A stretch of DNA of 20,617 nt from Marinimicrococcus sp033875255. GTDB taxonomy: Bacteria; Pseudomonadota; Alphaproteobacteria; Geminicoccales; Geminicoccaceae. Under the pieces are notes generated by a model. That model made no database searches, was not told the DNA's origin, and saw only the letters and a list, made by a program, of their open reading frames with translations. The position numbers and the translations under genes were made by a program. The DNA lies in contig JAWZSN010000042.1 in assembly GCA_033875255.1 (NCBI GenBank), positions 1 through 20,617 on the forward strand, read 5' to 3'. Position 1 is the stretch's first letter, and every line of letters begins with the position of its first letter. Below, piece after piece: positions 13,657 to 20,600 of this stretch.

Positions 13657-14595
13657 ATGGCGATGGCGAAGCGCCCCTTCGGGGGCACCCGTGTCGTGTG
13701 CGCCGGGAATCTCGTCCATGACGAGGTCTTCCACGTCGACGCCATCCCCTCCTCGGGGATCAAGACCGGCGTGCTCGACTACTACGAGCGCTACGGCGGT
13801 CCTGCGGCGACCGCTGCCGTCGCCATCTGCCGCCTGGGCGGGCGCGCCTCGTACTGGGGCCGCGTCGGTGCGGATCCCGCAGGGAAGAAAGCGATGCGCC
13901 TCCTGCGCGGGTACGGCGTCGACTGCGAGGGGGTGACCGTGTTCCCGGAGGCCCGGACGTTGCGGTCCATCGTGCTGGTGGACAGTCGGGGCGAGCGCAG
14001 CATCGTGTCGGACCGGCGGTCGCTGCCGAGGGACGCCTCCATGCTCACAGGGCGGCCGCTGGACGATGCCGGTGTCCTGCTTGCCGACACGCGCTGGCCC
14101 GAGGGAGCCGCGCTTGCCCTCGAGAGAGCGCGGGCGGAAGGGATCGTCACGGTGCTGGATGCCGACGGCGGCTCGCCTTCCGACAACGCCGCGCTGATCG
14201 CCATGGCCGACCACGTGGTGTTCTCCAGTGAGGGCCTGCGCGACTATGCCGGCGAGGGCGATCCTGCCGAGCTGCTCCGGCGCTGCGTGGCGCGGCCGGG
14301 CCAGGTGCTGGCGGTGACCCGCGGCCCGGCGGGAAGCCTCTGGCTGCTCGACGGCGAGCTGGTGGCGGTTCCGGCCTTCGAGGTGCGGGTCGTCGACACC
14401 ACGGGGTGCGGCGACGTCTTCCATGGCGCTTACGCCCTTGGCCTGTGCGAGGGGATGGAGCCGCTCGAGGCGGCGCGCTTCGCCGCCGCGGTGGCCGCGC
14501 TCAAGGCGGTGCGCGGCCAGGGCTGGGACGGGATGGCGGATCGTGCGGCCGTCGAGGCGCTGATGCGGGGCGAGCCGGAGCCGGTCGAGGCCTGA
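13657..14595 (+). CDS. PfkB/ribokinase-family sugar kinase, sulfofructose kinase (YihV)-like
   Basis: This 312-residue protein phosphorylates a sugar or sugar phosphate with ATP in the cytoplasm. PfkB signature 2 is VVDTTGCGDVFHG, with the catalytic base expected at D253; the usual GAG is GCG here. The signature 1 region is GGPAATAAVAICRLGG (residues 48-62), where the usual Asn is replaced. GGPAATAA, LADTRW and DTTG-x-GDVFHGA recall E. coli YihV from memory. R146 sits where YihV Arg138 contacts the sulfonate, but the position of YihV Asn109 is Ser118. The ATG at 13657 has GGGAG about 8 nt upstream. The gene diverges from the DeoR regulator. The substrate remains open: a ketose such as fructose, sulfofructose or tagatose is compatible. 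Confidence 0.9.
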   Translation: MAMAKRPFGGTRVVCAGNLVHDEVFHVDAIPSSGIKTGVLDYYERYGGPAATAAVAICRLGGRASYWGRVGADPAGKKAMRLLRGYGVDCEGVTVFPEARTLRSIVLVDSRGERSIVSDRRSLPRDASMLTGRPLDDAGVLLADTRWPEGAALALERARAEGIVTVLDADGGSPSDNAALIAMADHVVFSSEGLRDYAGEGDPAELLRRCVARPGQVLAVTRGPAGSLWLLDGELVAVPAFEVRVVDTTGCGDVFHGAYALGLCEGMEPLEAARFAAAVAALKAVRGQGWDGMADRAAVEALMRGEPEPVEA

Positions 14596-14624
14596 GGGGG
14601 CGGCCGGAGCTGAAGTGCAGGACG

Positions 14625-14655
14625 GCCTCACCGCCAGCCGGGCCGCCCGTGAGGC
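14625..14655 (+). terminator. Possible hairpin after the kinase gene
   Basis: GCCTCAC (14625-14631) pairs with GTGAGGC (14649-14655) around a 17-base GC-rich loop, 30 bp after the kinase stop. There is no T-run. It may aid termination, but support is limited to the stem and its position. Confidence 0.35.
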
Positions 14656-14778
14656 GAGAGCGCGTCAAGATCACATTCGAGGGTAGGAGGATCGCTCTTC
14701 CGAAACGTCTCACCTGACGAGGCGGCGTGCAATAATTGGCGATGAGGCCAGCGGTTTGGCGACGGCGGGTGAACGGCC

Positions 14779-16014
14779 ATGATCTCGCTTCGGCAGCACG
14801 CATCGCTCGTCCTGATCGACGATCAGCAAGGTGTGCGGGCGGTGCCGCCAATACCGCTGCAGCCGGGTGGAGGCGGCGCGATCTATGACGAGGCGTGGCT
14901 GCGGGATCTGATCTTCGCCTGTCCCGAATCGCTGCCTCTGCAGGAAGTCGATCCTTCCTTCGGTCCGCTCGTTCCGGTGTGCAGGGAGCTGGACACGCGG
15001 TGCGCCGGTATTGCGGACGCTCTCTTCATCAATCCGCTGGGCATGCCCACGCTGGTCGAATGCAAGCTGTGGCGGAATACCGAGGCGCGGCGGAAGGTCG
15101 TGGCGCAGATTCTCGACTACGCGCGCGCTCTACGTCGCTGGACCTTCACGGATCTGCAGCGGGAGGCTGCGCGGGCGCGCAGGGAACAGGGTTTTGACCT
15201 CTTCGCGCACGTGGCCGGGCAGGGCGCCGGCGATCTGGAGCAGGCAGCCTTCGTCGACTGTGTCACGCCCAATCTCGGCTCCGGCCGGATGCTCCTCCTG
15301 GTGGTCGGCGACGGCATCCGGGAAGGCGTGGAAGCGATCACGGGCGACATTCGTGGAGCTGCCGGCCTCCACTTCACCTTTGGTCTCGTGGAGGCGCAGA
15401 TCTACCAGCTGGGAGAAGGGATGCGGCTCCTGCAGCCGCGGGTCCTTGCGCGCACGCGGATCGTGGAGCGTGTCGTGGTGGACGTGTCGCGGGTCTCCGG
15501 TGTGGAGGTTCTGGACGACCGGGAGGAAGACCCGCCCACCCCCCGCGCGACATGGATGAAGAAGTTCTGGGAGGATCTGGTAGCCACCATCCGGTTTGAT
15601 GATCGGGATCAGCCACTCGCGAACCCCACAGCCCAGCGCGCCATTTTCTTTCATCTGGTCCGCGGTGCGGAGCTGTGGCTCAACTGCCACTATCGCTCAC
15701 GCAAGGCTATCGCCGAGGTCTCGCTGGGCTATACGCAAACCAATCAGCTCGCAGTGGAGATCGCTGAAGCGCTCGAAGCCGACCGGGAGGCGATCAGCGG
15801 GGAAATCGGTATCCCGGTCTGGTGGACCCGCACGGAAGACGGAAAGGTCCAGATGTCCGTCAGGCAGCCGATCAGCCATCCAGAAAGCGACGAGCACCGG
15901 GAGCAGCAGCTGGTGTGGTTCGCTACGACACTCAACGCTGTCGTGAACTCTCTGCGTCCTCGCATCGTGGCCTGGCTGAGGGACAACCACGGCCAATCGG
16001 GTCCGGCGGGCTGA
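14779..16014 (+). CDS. PD-(D/E)XK nuclease-like protein with DUF4268-like C-terminus
   Basis: A 411-residue protein with a nuclease-like N-terminal half. The core motif is GIADALFINPLGMPTLVECK: D80, then E94-C95-K96, followed by Q110 and Y114 in VAQILDYARAL. This is the classic D-x(n)-E-x-K plus downstream Gln arrangement of the PD-(D/E)XK superfamily. The C-terminal part, about residues 255-405, starts with FWEDLVATIRFDD. It includes ALEADREAISGEIGIPVWW and a closing long helix VVNSLRPRIVAWL, resembling DUF4268 domains. No membrane segment or signal is seen. The start ATG at 14779 has only a weak upstream site. The gene stands alone between the kinase and a convergent Uma2 gene. The target and role are unknown; a defence or DNA-repair role is possible but not shown. 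Confidence 0.75.
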   Translation: MISLRQHASLVLIDDQQGVRAVPPIPLQPGGGGAIYDEAWLRDLIFACPESLPLQEVDPSFGPLVPVCRELDTRCAGIADALFINPLGMPTLVECKLWRNTEARRKVVAQILDYARALRRWTFTDLQREAARARREQGFDLFAHVAGQGAGDLEQAAFVDCVTPNLGSGRMLLLVVGDGIREGVEAITGDIRGAAGLHFTFGLVEAQIYQLGEGMRLLQPRVLARTRIVERVVVDVSRVSGVEVLDDREEDPPTPRATWMKKFWEDLVATIRFDDRDQPLANPTAQRAIFFHLVRGAELWLNCHYRSRKAIAEVSLGYTQTNQLAVEIAEALEADREAISGEIGIPVWWTRTEDGKVQMSVRQPISHPESDEHREQQLVWFATTLNAVVNSLRPRIVAWLRDNHGQSGPAG

Positions 16015-16071
16015 TCGGGCAGGTCGCGCGGTCGGGGATGGTGGCGAGGTGGCTCTCGCTGCCCGGGACCG

Positions 16072-16650
16072 CTACCGCTCGTCCGGGGCTCCCAGCCTTG
16101 CTCCCTCGTAGAGATCGGCAAGCCGCAGCTCGAGGCCGGGCGGGTCGAGGCGCAGCTGGGTGGCAGCACCCTCGAGCTCCAGATAGTGCCAGCCACCGGC
16201 CTCCATCCGCCGGAAATGCTCCACCCTGGAGCGGTCCTGGGCGATCAGCACATAGTGCCGCAGCGAGGGGAGGGCCTGGTACTCGAGCCATTTCTGGCCC
16301 CGGTCCCGCGCCTCCGTGTCCGGCGAGAGGATCTCGAAGAGGATCAGGGGGCGCAGGATCCAGCGCTCCGGCTCCTCCTCGCAGGTGACGCTGGCATCCG
16401 GGAAGCGGCCGCGCCGCTCCGCCGTCCGCACCAGAAGATCAGGGCCGTTCACCCGGCACGGGCCGCCGGGGAGCCGGCTGCGCAGCTCGCCGATGAGGTT
16501 CACCTGGATGTCGTTGTGCGCACGCGAGCCGCCTCCCATGGCGAGCAGGCGGCCGTCGACGAACTCGAAGCGCTCCTCCTGCCCGTGCACCCAGTCGAGG
16601 AAATCGTCGACGTGGTCGATGACTGGCAGATCGGCCTGCGGATGCGCCAT
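16072..16650 (-). CDS. Uma2-family PD-(D/E)XK nuclease-like protein (second copy)
   Basis: This 192-residue protein is a second member of the Uma2 (DUF820) family. D85 in RFPDASV, E106 in LILFEILSPDT and K120 in DRGQKWLEYQ form the nuclease-like core, followed by the hallmark LPSLRHYVLIAQD. The ATG at 16650 is chosen because GAGGGG lies about 9 nt upstream; in-frame codons further upstream run into the neighbouring gene. Similarity to the copy at 6391 is limited to family motifs, so it is not a recent duplicate. It converges on the PD-(D/E)XK gene with a 57-bp gap and follows the DHFR-like gene on the same strand after 70 bp. Confidence 0.92.
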   Translation of the reverse strand: MAHPQADLPVIDHVDDFLDWVHGQEERFEFVDGRLLAMGGGSRAHNDIQVNLIGELRSRLPGGPCRVNGPDLLVRTAERRGRFPDASVTCEEEPERWILRPLILFEILSPDTEARDRGQKWLEYQALPSLRHYVLIAQDRSRVEHFRRMEAGGWHYLELEGAATQLRLDPPGLELRLADLYEGARLGAPDER

Positions 16651-16720
16651 GATCCGGCCCCCCTCGTGGCCACTCGAACCTATCCGGCCCGGCCGTCTCC
16701 GGCAACGCGAAGGCGCCCGC

Positions 16721-17131
16721 CTACCCCGCGCAGAGCCAGGCCGGGTCGAACCAGCGATCGGCCTCGCCGTCATAGGGGAGGCGGGTGATGTCCCAGTGCC
16801 GGATGAAGGGGGCGTAGGCGGTCCAGACGGCGGGGCCGCCGCCCACATAGACGATGCGGCCGGGGAACCGGGAGAGAACGTCCTCCGGCGCCATGGAGGA
16901 GCGGATCTCCATGATGGTGCGCTCGGCGAAGGCGCTCTCGGGGATGGAGCGGAAGGTGGCCGGGCCGCAGATCAGCACATGGCCGCGGGTCATCGTCCAG
17001 AAGCGCTCGACATCGGCGCGGTACTCGGGGCCAGAAGCGCCCTCCCACGGCATGCGGCCGGCAAGGCCCAGCTGGCCGCGTTTGCCTATCGCGCACATGG
17101 CGCGCATTTGGCCCTGCTGCTTCCCGCTCAT
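16721..17131 (-). CDS. Short dihydrofolate reductase-like protein
   Basis: The 136-residue protein shows the dihydrofolate reductase fold in compressed form. The N-terminal strand MRAMCAIGKRGQLGLAGRMPW matches the DHFR entry motif (G-x-x-G-x-x-x-x-x-PW). D40 in RADVERFWTMT aligns with E. coli Asp27, the catalytic residue. GPATFRSIP corresponds to the G-R-x-T-x-x-S-I NADPH-binding motif, and IVYVGGGPAVW to the V-I-G-G-G motif. Typical DHFR has about 160 residues; the region between the two nucleotide-binding motifs and the C-terminal strand pair is shortened. The ATG at 17131 has GGGGAG 8 nt upstream. It may be an auxiliary DHFR, a RibD-like pyrimidine reductase relative or a decayed paralogue. 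No thymidylate synthase gene is adjacent. Confidence 0.8.
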   Translation of the reverse strand: MSGKQQGQMRAMCAIGKRGQLGLAGRMPWEGASGPEYRADVERFWTMTRGHVLICGPATFRSIPESAFAERTIMEIRSSMAPEDVLSRFPGRIVYVGGGPAVWTAYAPFIRHWDITRLPYDGEADRWFDPAWLCAG

Positions 17132-17287
17132 GGCTTCGCTCCCCTGCTGCGCTGACGGGCATGTCCGCAAGGAGGAGATGAGGTGCCGGCGGTGCCCTGG
17201 AAACCCGCCGCAAGCGGGCCATGCATCCGGCGCGTTGCTCGCGGGTGCCTGACGCCCCACATGCGCGAGGGTGGCCGGGACGTGCCC

Positions 17288-17338
17288 GGGCGGCCTTTCT
17301 CCCCAGGGCAGCCTTTCTTCCCAGGCCGACCTTTTTCA
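17288..17338 (+). repeat. Three imperfect 17-18-bp tandem repeats in the oxidoreductase leader
   Basis: Three successive units share the pattern GGC-x-GCCTTTCT-TCCCAGG: around 17289-17305, 17306-17323 and 17324-17338, the last ending in CCTTTTTCAAGG. They sit directly before the AAGGAG ribosome-binding site of the flavin oxidoreductase gene. They may be a leader structure or a slipped duplication; no function can be read from them. Confidence 0.55.
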
Positions 17339-17349
17339 AGGAGCAAGCG

Positions 17350-18333
17350 ATGGTGCCGCTGTCGATCCTCGACCTGGTCCGCATCACCGAGGAGACCGAC
17401 GCGCGCGGCGCCCTCGACAACGCCCGCGATGTGGCGGCCCACGCCGAGGGCTGGGGCTACCGGCGCATCTGGGTGGCCGAGCACCACAACATGCCGGGCA
17501 TCGCCAGCGCCGCCACGTCCGTGGTGATCGGGCACATCGCCGCCGGGACGAGCTCGATCCGCGTGGGCGCCGGCGGGATCATGCTGCCCAACCATTCGCC
17601 CATGGTCATCGCCGAGCAGTTCGGAACCCTCGAGCGGCTCTTCCCGGGCCGCATCGATCTCGGTCTCGGCCGGGCGCCCGGCACCGACCAGCTCACCCTG
17701 CGGGCGCTGCGCCGCACGCCCGAGACAGCCGACCAGTTCCCCCGCGACGTCCTCGAGCTGCAGGCCCTGCTCGCCCCGGCCGAGCCCGGCCAGCGCATCC
17801 AGGCAGTGCCGGCGGCCGGCACCGAGGTGCCGTTGTGGATCCTCGGATCCAGCACGTTCGGCGCAGCGCTGGCGGCCGAGCTCGGCCTGCCCTATTCCTT
17901 CGCCTCCCACTTCGCGCCCCAGCAGCTCCTCCAGGCGCTCCACACCTACCGCAGCCGCTTCAAGCCGTCCGCGCAGCTCGAGCGGCCGTACGCCATGGTG
18001 GGCGTCAACATCGTCGCCGCCGACACGGACGAGGCGGCGCGCCGGCTCGCCACCACCCAGCAGATGTCGTTCACCAACATCTTCCGCGGCGCCCGCGGGC
18101 TCAGCCAGCCGCCCATCGACGACATCGAGTCCTACTGGTCGGCCATGGAGAAGATGCAGGTCATGCAGATGCTGGCCCGCTCCATCGTCGGCTCGCCGGC
18201 CACGGTGCGGGCCAGCATCGAGGCGCTCGTGGAGGAGACCGGCGCCGACGAGCTCATCGTCGTCTCCGACGTCTACGACCACGCTGCCCGCCTGCGCTCC
18301 TTCGAGCTCATCGGCGAGGCGGCGCGAGCCTAG
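17350..18333 (+). CDS. Luciferase-like (LLM class) flavin-dependent oxidoreductase
   Basis: This 327-residue cytoplasmic protein belongs to the bacterial luciferase-like monooxygenase family (YhbW-like subgroup), which uses reduced flavin to oxidise small organic substrates. The N-terminal SILDLV, the ERIWVAEHHNMPGIASAATSVV-type segment (here RRIWVAEHHNMPG, residues 38-50), GAGGIMLPNHSPMVIAEQFGTLE, and the hallmark PGRIDLGLGRAPGTD (about residues 98-112) are clear. WILGSSTFGAALAAELGLPYSFASHF forms a second flavin-contacting region. The C-terminus GSPATVRASIEALVEETGADELIV is typical. The ATG at 17350 has AAGGAG about 8 nt upstream. It diverges from the DHFR-like gene. The substrate is unknown, and no flavin reductase partner is encoded nearby. 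Confidence 0.94.
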   Translation: MVPLSILDLVRITEETDARGALDNARDVAAHAEGWGYRRIWVAEHHNMPGIASAATSVVIGHIAAGTSSIRVGAGGIMLPNHSPMVIAEQFGTLERLFPGRIDLGLGRAPGTDQLTLRALRRTPETADQFPRDVLELQALLAPAEPGQRIQAVPAAGTEVPLWILGSSTFGAALAAELGLPYSFASHFAPQQLLQALHTYRSRFKPSAQLERPYAMVGVNIVAADTDEAARRLATTQQMSFTNIFRGARGLSQPPIDDIESYWSAMEKMQVMQMLARSIVGSPATVRASIEALVEETGADELIVVSDVYDHAARLRSFELIGEAARA

Positions 18334-18636
18334 CGGCGGGCTCCGGCGCTGCCCGGGCGGAAGGGCTCCTGACACCCTCACGGCCCCGGAGGCGGCGCGA
18401 AGGCAGCAGGGGCGGAAGGAGACGCCTCGCAGGTCCGGACCCGAAAGCCCGGCAGCGGGCCTGCTCGCCGGGTGACTGTCGCGGCGCCACGCCCTGGTGC
18501 CCGGCACCGCGCGGATCGCATGTCGGCGAGGCGCCCGGCCGGATCCCGGGGAGGCGGAACCGGCATCAGGAAACATGCCCGCTAGCGGGAACGTCAACGG
18601 GGCGCACCGCACAGCCGCGCCGGCCGGTGGGGCCTG
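18334..18636. other. Non-coding stretch between the oxidoreductase and the IS element
   Basis: No convincing gene or operon terminator was found in these 303 bp. The one distinct element is the perfect 12-bp palindrome CCCGCTAGCGGG at 18578-18589. Short open frames exist but have no ribosome-binding site or recognisable sequence. Confidence 0.5.
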
Positions 18637-19940
18637 GCAACTGGACACCTCCGCAAACCTCGCCTTTGCGGCCGGCTTTGGCTAGTTTCGAGCCAATGCT
18701 GCGGGGAGGTGTGGCTTGCCGGGACAGCCGGGGTTCTGGAGCGTCGAGGAGCGGCTTTGCGAGCTTTCGGCGCAGGGCGATCCGCTGGAGAAGCTCCTGG
18801 AGGTCGTCGACTTCGAGCTGTTTTGCGCCCGGTCCTCGACGACGCGCTCGGCGGCACGGACAGGTCGAAGGGGGGCAGGCCGCCGTTCGATGCGGTCTTG
18901 AAGCCGAAGATGCTCTATCTGCAGGCACGGCATGGGTCGAGCTTCGAGGCGAGAGAGCGCCTGGTGCGTGACCGGCTCTCCTGGATGCGGTTTTGCGGCC
19001 TGTCGATCGCCGACCCGGTGCCGGACGCCAACACGCTCTGGGATTTTCGCGAGGCGCTGATCCGGGCCGGTGCTCTGGACGAGCGCTTTGCCCGCCTTGA
19101 CCGGGCGATCAAGGATGCCGGCTGGTTGCCGATGTCGGGGCAGATCGTCGATGCGAGCCTGGTGGCGGCCCCACGGCAGCGCAACACCGAGGCCGGGAAA
19201 GCGGCGATCAGGGCCGGCAGGAGGGCGGCCGAGATCTGGCCCGACAAGCCGGCGAAGGCGGCGCAGAAGGACACCGACGCCCGCTGGACCCTCAAGACCT
19301 CGAAGGGCAAGGCCGGGAGCGACGGGACGGCCAGGCGCGACCTCGCCATCCCGGCGTTCGGCTACAAGTCGCACATCCGCATCGATCGGCGGCACGGCCT
19401 GATCCGCTGCCACAAGGTCACCGACGCCGCCGCCCACGACGGCGCGCGGCTGCGCGAAGGGCTCATCGATCCGGGCAACACGGCATCGGAGGTGTGGGCC
19501 GATACCGCCTACCGGTCGAAGGCCAACGAGGACTTTTTGGCCGATCACGGCAAGATCAGCCGGATTCACCGCAAAAAGCCCACCGGCAGGCCGATGCCCA
19601 GGCGCACCGCCAAGGCCAACGCCGGAAAATCCGCGGTCCGCGCCCGCGTCGAGCACGTCTTCGCCCAGCAAAAGCATCGCATGAGGCTCATGATCCGCAG
19701 CATCGGCATCAAACGCGCCCAGGCGACCGTGATCATGGCCAACATCGCCTACAATCTCGGCCGATGGCGATGGCTCGAGGGGCGAGCCGCGTCCGCCTGA
19801 CGGGACATGGCAGGGACATCAGGCGTGAGAGCCCCAAAAGACAGCTCGGGCAGCGCTGCTCGGACACCTGCCACTCGTACTCTGCCCGCAATCGCGACCA
19901 AAGCGCCGAGAACCGGGCGTTATCAGAGGTGTCCAACTGC
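18637..19940 (+). mobile_element. IS5-family insertion sequence
   Basis: The element of about 1.3 kb carries an IS5-family transposase. Terminal inverted repeats share GCA-x-x-TGGACACCTC: left 18637-18651 (GCAACTGGACACCTC) and right 19926-19940 (complement GCAGTTGGACACCTC). Both read inward correctly. GGCC flanks each end approximately, which could be a short target duplication, but this is uncertain. A 7-bp hairpin CCGCAAA/TTTGCGG lies just inside the left end at 18651-18671. Precise ends were judged by eye. Confidence 0.8.
18716..19800 (+). pseudogene. IS5-family transposase with an N-terminal frameshift
   Basis: The N-terminal segment PGQPGFWSVEERLCELSAQ starts at a TTG (18716) with GGGGAGG 7 nt upstream and reads in one frame to VVDFELF near 18823. 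The rest continues in another frame from RPVLDDALGGTDRSKGGRPPFD to the stop at 19800. The switch lies at TTTTGCGC (18821-18828) and corresponds to one missing base. The catalytic DDE residues are intact: D in GQIVDASLV, D in VWADTAYRSK, E in ARVEHVFAQQKHRM. IS5-type DDE transposases of this kind normally come from one frame. No X-XXY-YYZ slippery site is present at the switch, so a decayed gene is more likely than programmed frameshifting. Confidence 0.85.
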
Positions 19941-20385
19941 GGCCAACGCCATCCCGCCTGGTCTTGCCGGAGAAGACGGCCGCCGTCCCCGCGCCCGATG
20001 CCGCCCCGGGCGCGGCGCATGGCCTGGCTTCGCCGCGCCGCGCGGAACCGGTCGTGGTGGAGGCAACCGGCGGACCCGGGCGCCGGCGGATGGCAGCCCG
20101 CCGCTGGTCCACCAGCTGGCAACACTGCACAGGCGCGGCGTCTGGCCGACAGGATGCTATGTCCCGGCGATCCGGGCGCGGCAGGATGAGAGCTCCGATC
20201 AAGACGGCCTGCTGGTATCGGCCGGCACGCCGTCGCTGCCGGTTCACGGTCCCGCAACCTTTGCCGGCGCATCCTCACGGATGGTGGGAGAGGTGCAGCG
20301 CCAAAGATTTCGCGGCGGCGAAGTCCCACGCCGGCAGGATGCCGACGACCGATAAAGGCACTGTGAACAAGCGCAGCAGCGACTG
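19941..20385. other. Apparently empty stretch between the IS element and the right repeat arm
   Basis: No gene can be supported. Several overlapping open frames exist on both strands with no ribosome-binding site, no recognisable domain and Arg/Pro/Ala-rich translations typical of non-coding GC-rich DNA. The only structured part is the 33-bp island at 20311-20343. Confidence 0.5.
20311..20343. repeat. 33-bp conserved island, right copy
   Basis: The reverse complement of this segment matches 260-292 at 30 of 33 bases. It lies about 60 bp beyond the right terminator hairpin, the same distance as in the left arm with a 2-bp offset. Confidence 0.6.
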
Positions 20386-20427
20386 AAAAAAAGAAAAAAG
20401 AAGCCGCGCGCAGCGCCTTGCGCGGCT
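20386..20427 (-). terminator. Intrinsic terminator of the right tail gene
   Basis: On the minus strand AGCCGCGC (20420-20427) pairs perfectly with GCGCGGCT (20402-20409) around a 10-base loop, followed by long T-runs (complement of the A-runs at 20386-20401). It lies 49 bp after the stop at 20476. This is a textbook Rho-independent terminator and the best in the window. Confidence 0.9.
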
Positions 20428-20600
20428 CCCTTCCCTCCGCCCGCTCCGCCGCCACGTCGATTCCTTCACCACACCTCACCCGCACGCCGTCTGCCGCTGC
20501 CGGGCCTCCAGCCGGCGCCGCTGCGCCCGGTTGAGGGCGAAGGGCGACGCCGGCTCGGGTTCGAGTTTGCCGTCCATGCCACGCATGGCGAGGAGGCGGG
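20401..20600. repeat. Right arm of the 200-bp inverted repeat
   Basis: The reverse complement matches 1-200 with about six differences and no gaps. Similarity covers the 3' end of a gene and its terminator stem and stops at the T-run. The remaining 17 bases to the window edge have no counterpart in the window. Confidence 0.9.

Noticed and set aside
14643..14717. A short tail reading RVKITFEGRRIALPKRLT before a TGA
   Set aside because: It looks somewhat protein-like but has no start or ribosome-binding site and the upstream frame is an out-of-frame shadow of the kinase gene.
18578..18589. Perfect palindrome CCCGCTAGCGGG as an attachment or operator site
   Set aside because: It is short and isolated, with no integrase or regulator nearby; palindromes of this size are expected occasionally in GC-rich DNA.
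18821..18828. Programmed ribosomal frameshifting in the transposase
   Set aside because: No X-XXY-YYZ slippery heptamer exists in the relevant frame and the IS5 transposases this resembles are made from one frame.
19733..20485. A minus-strand open frame whose start resembles one at 116 on the plus strand (both begin MRVRCGEGIDVAAE)
   Set aside because: The shared start is simply the inverted repeat read in a non-coding frame after the true stop codon; similarity ends where the repeat ends.
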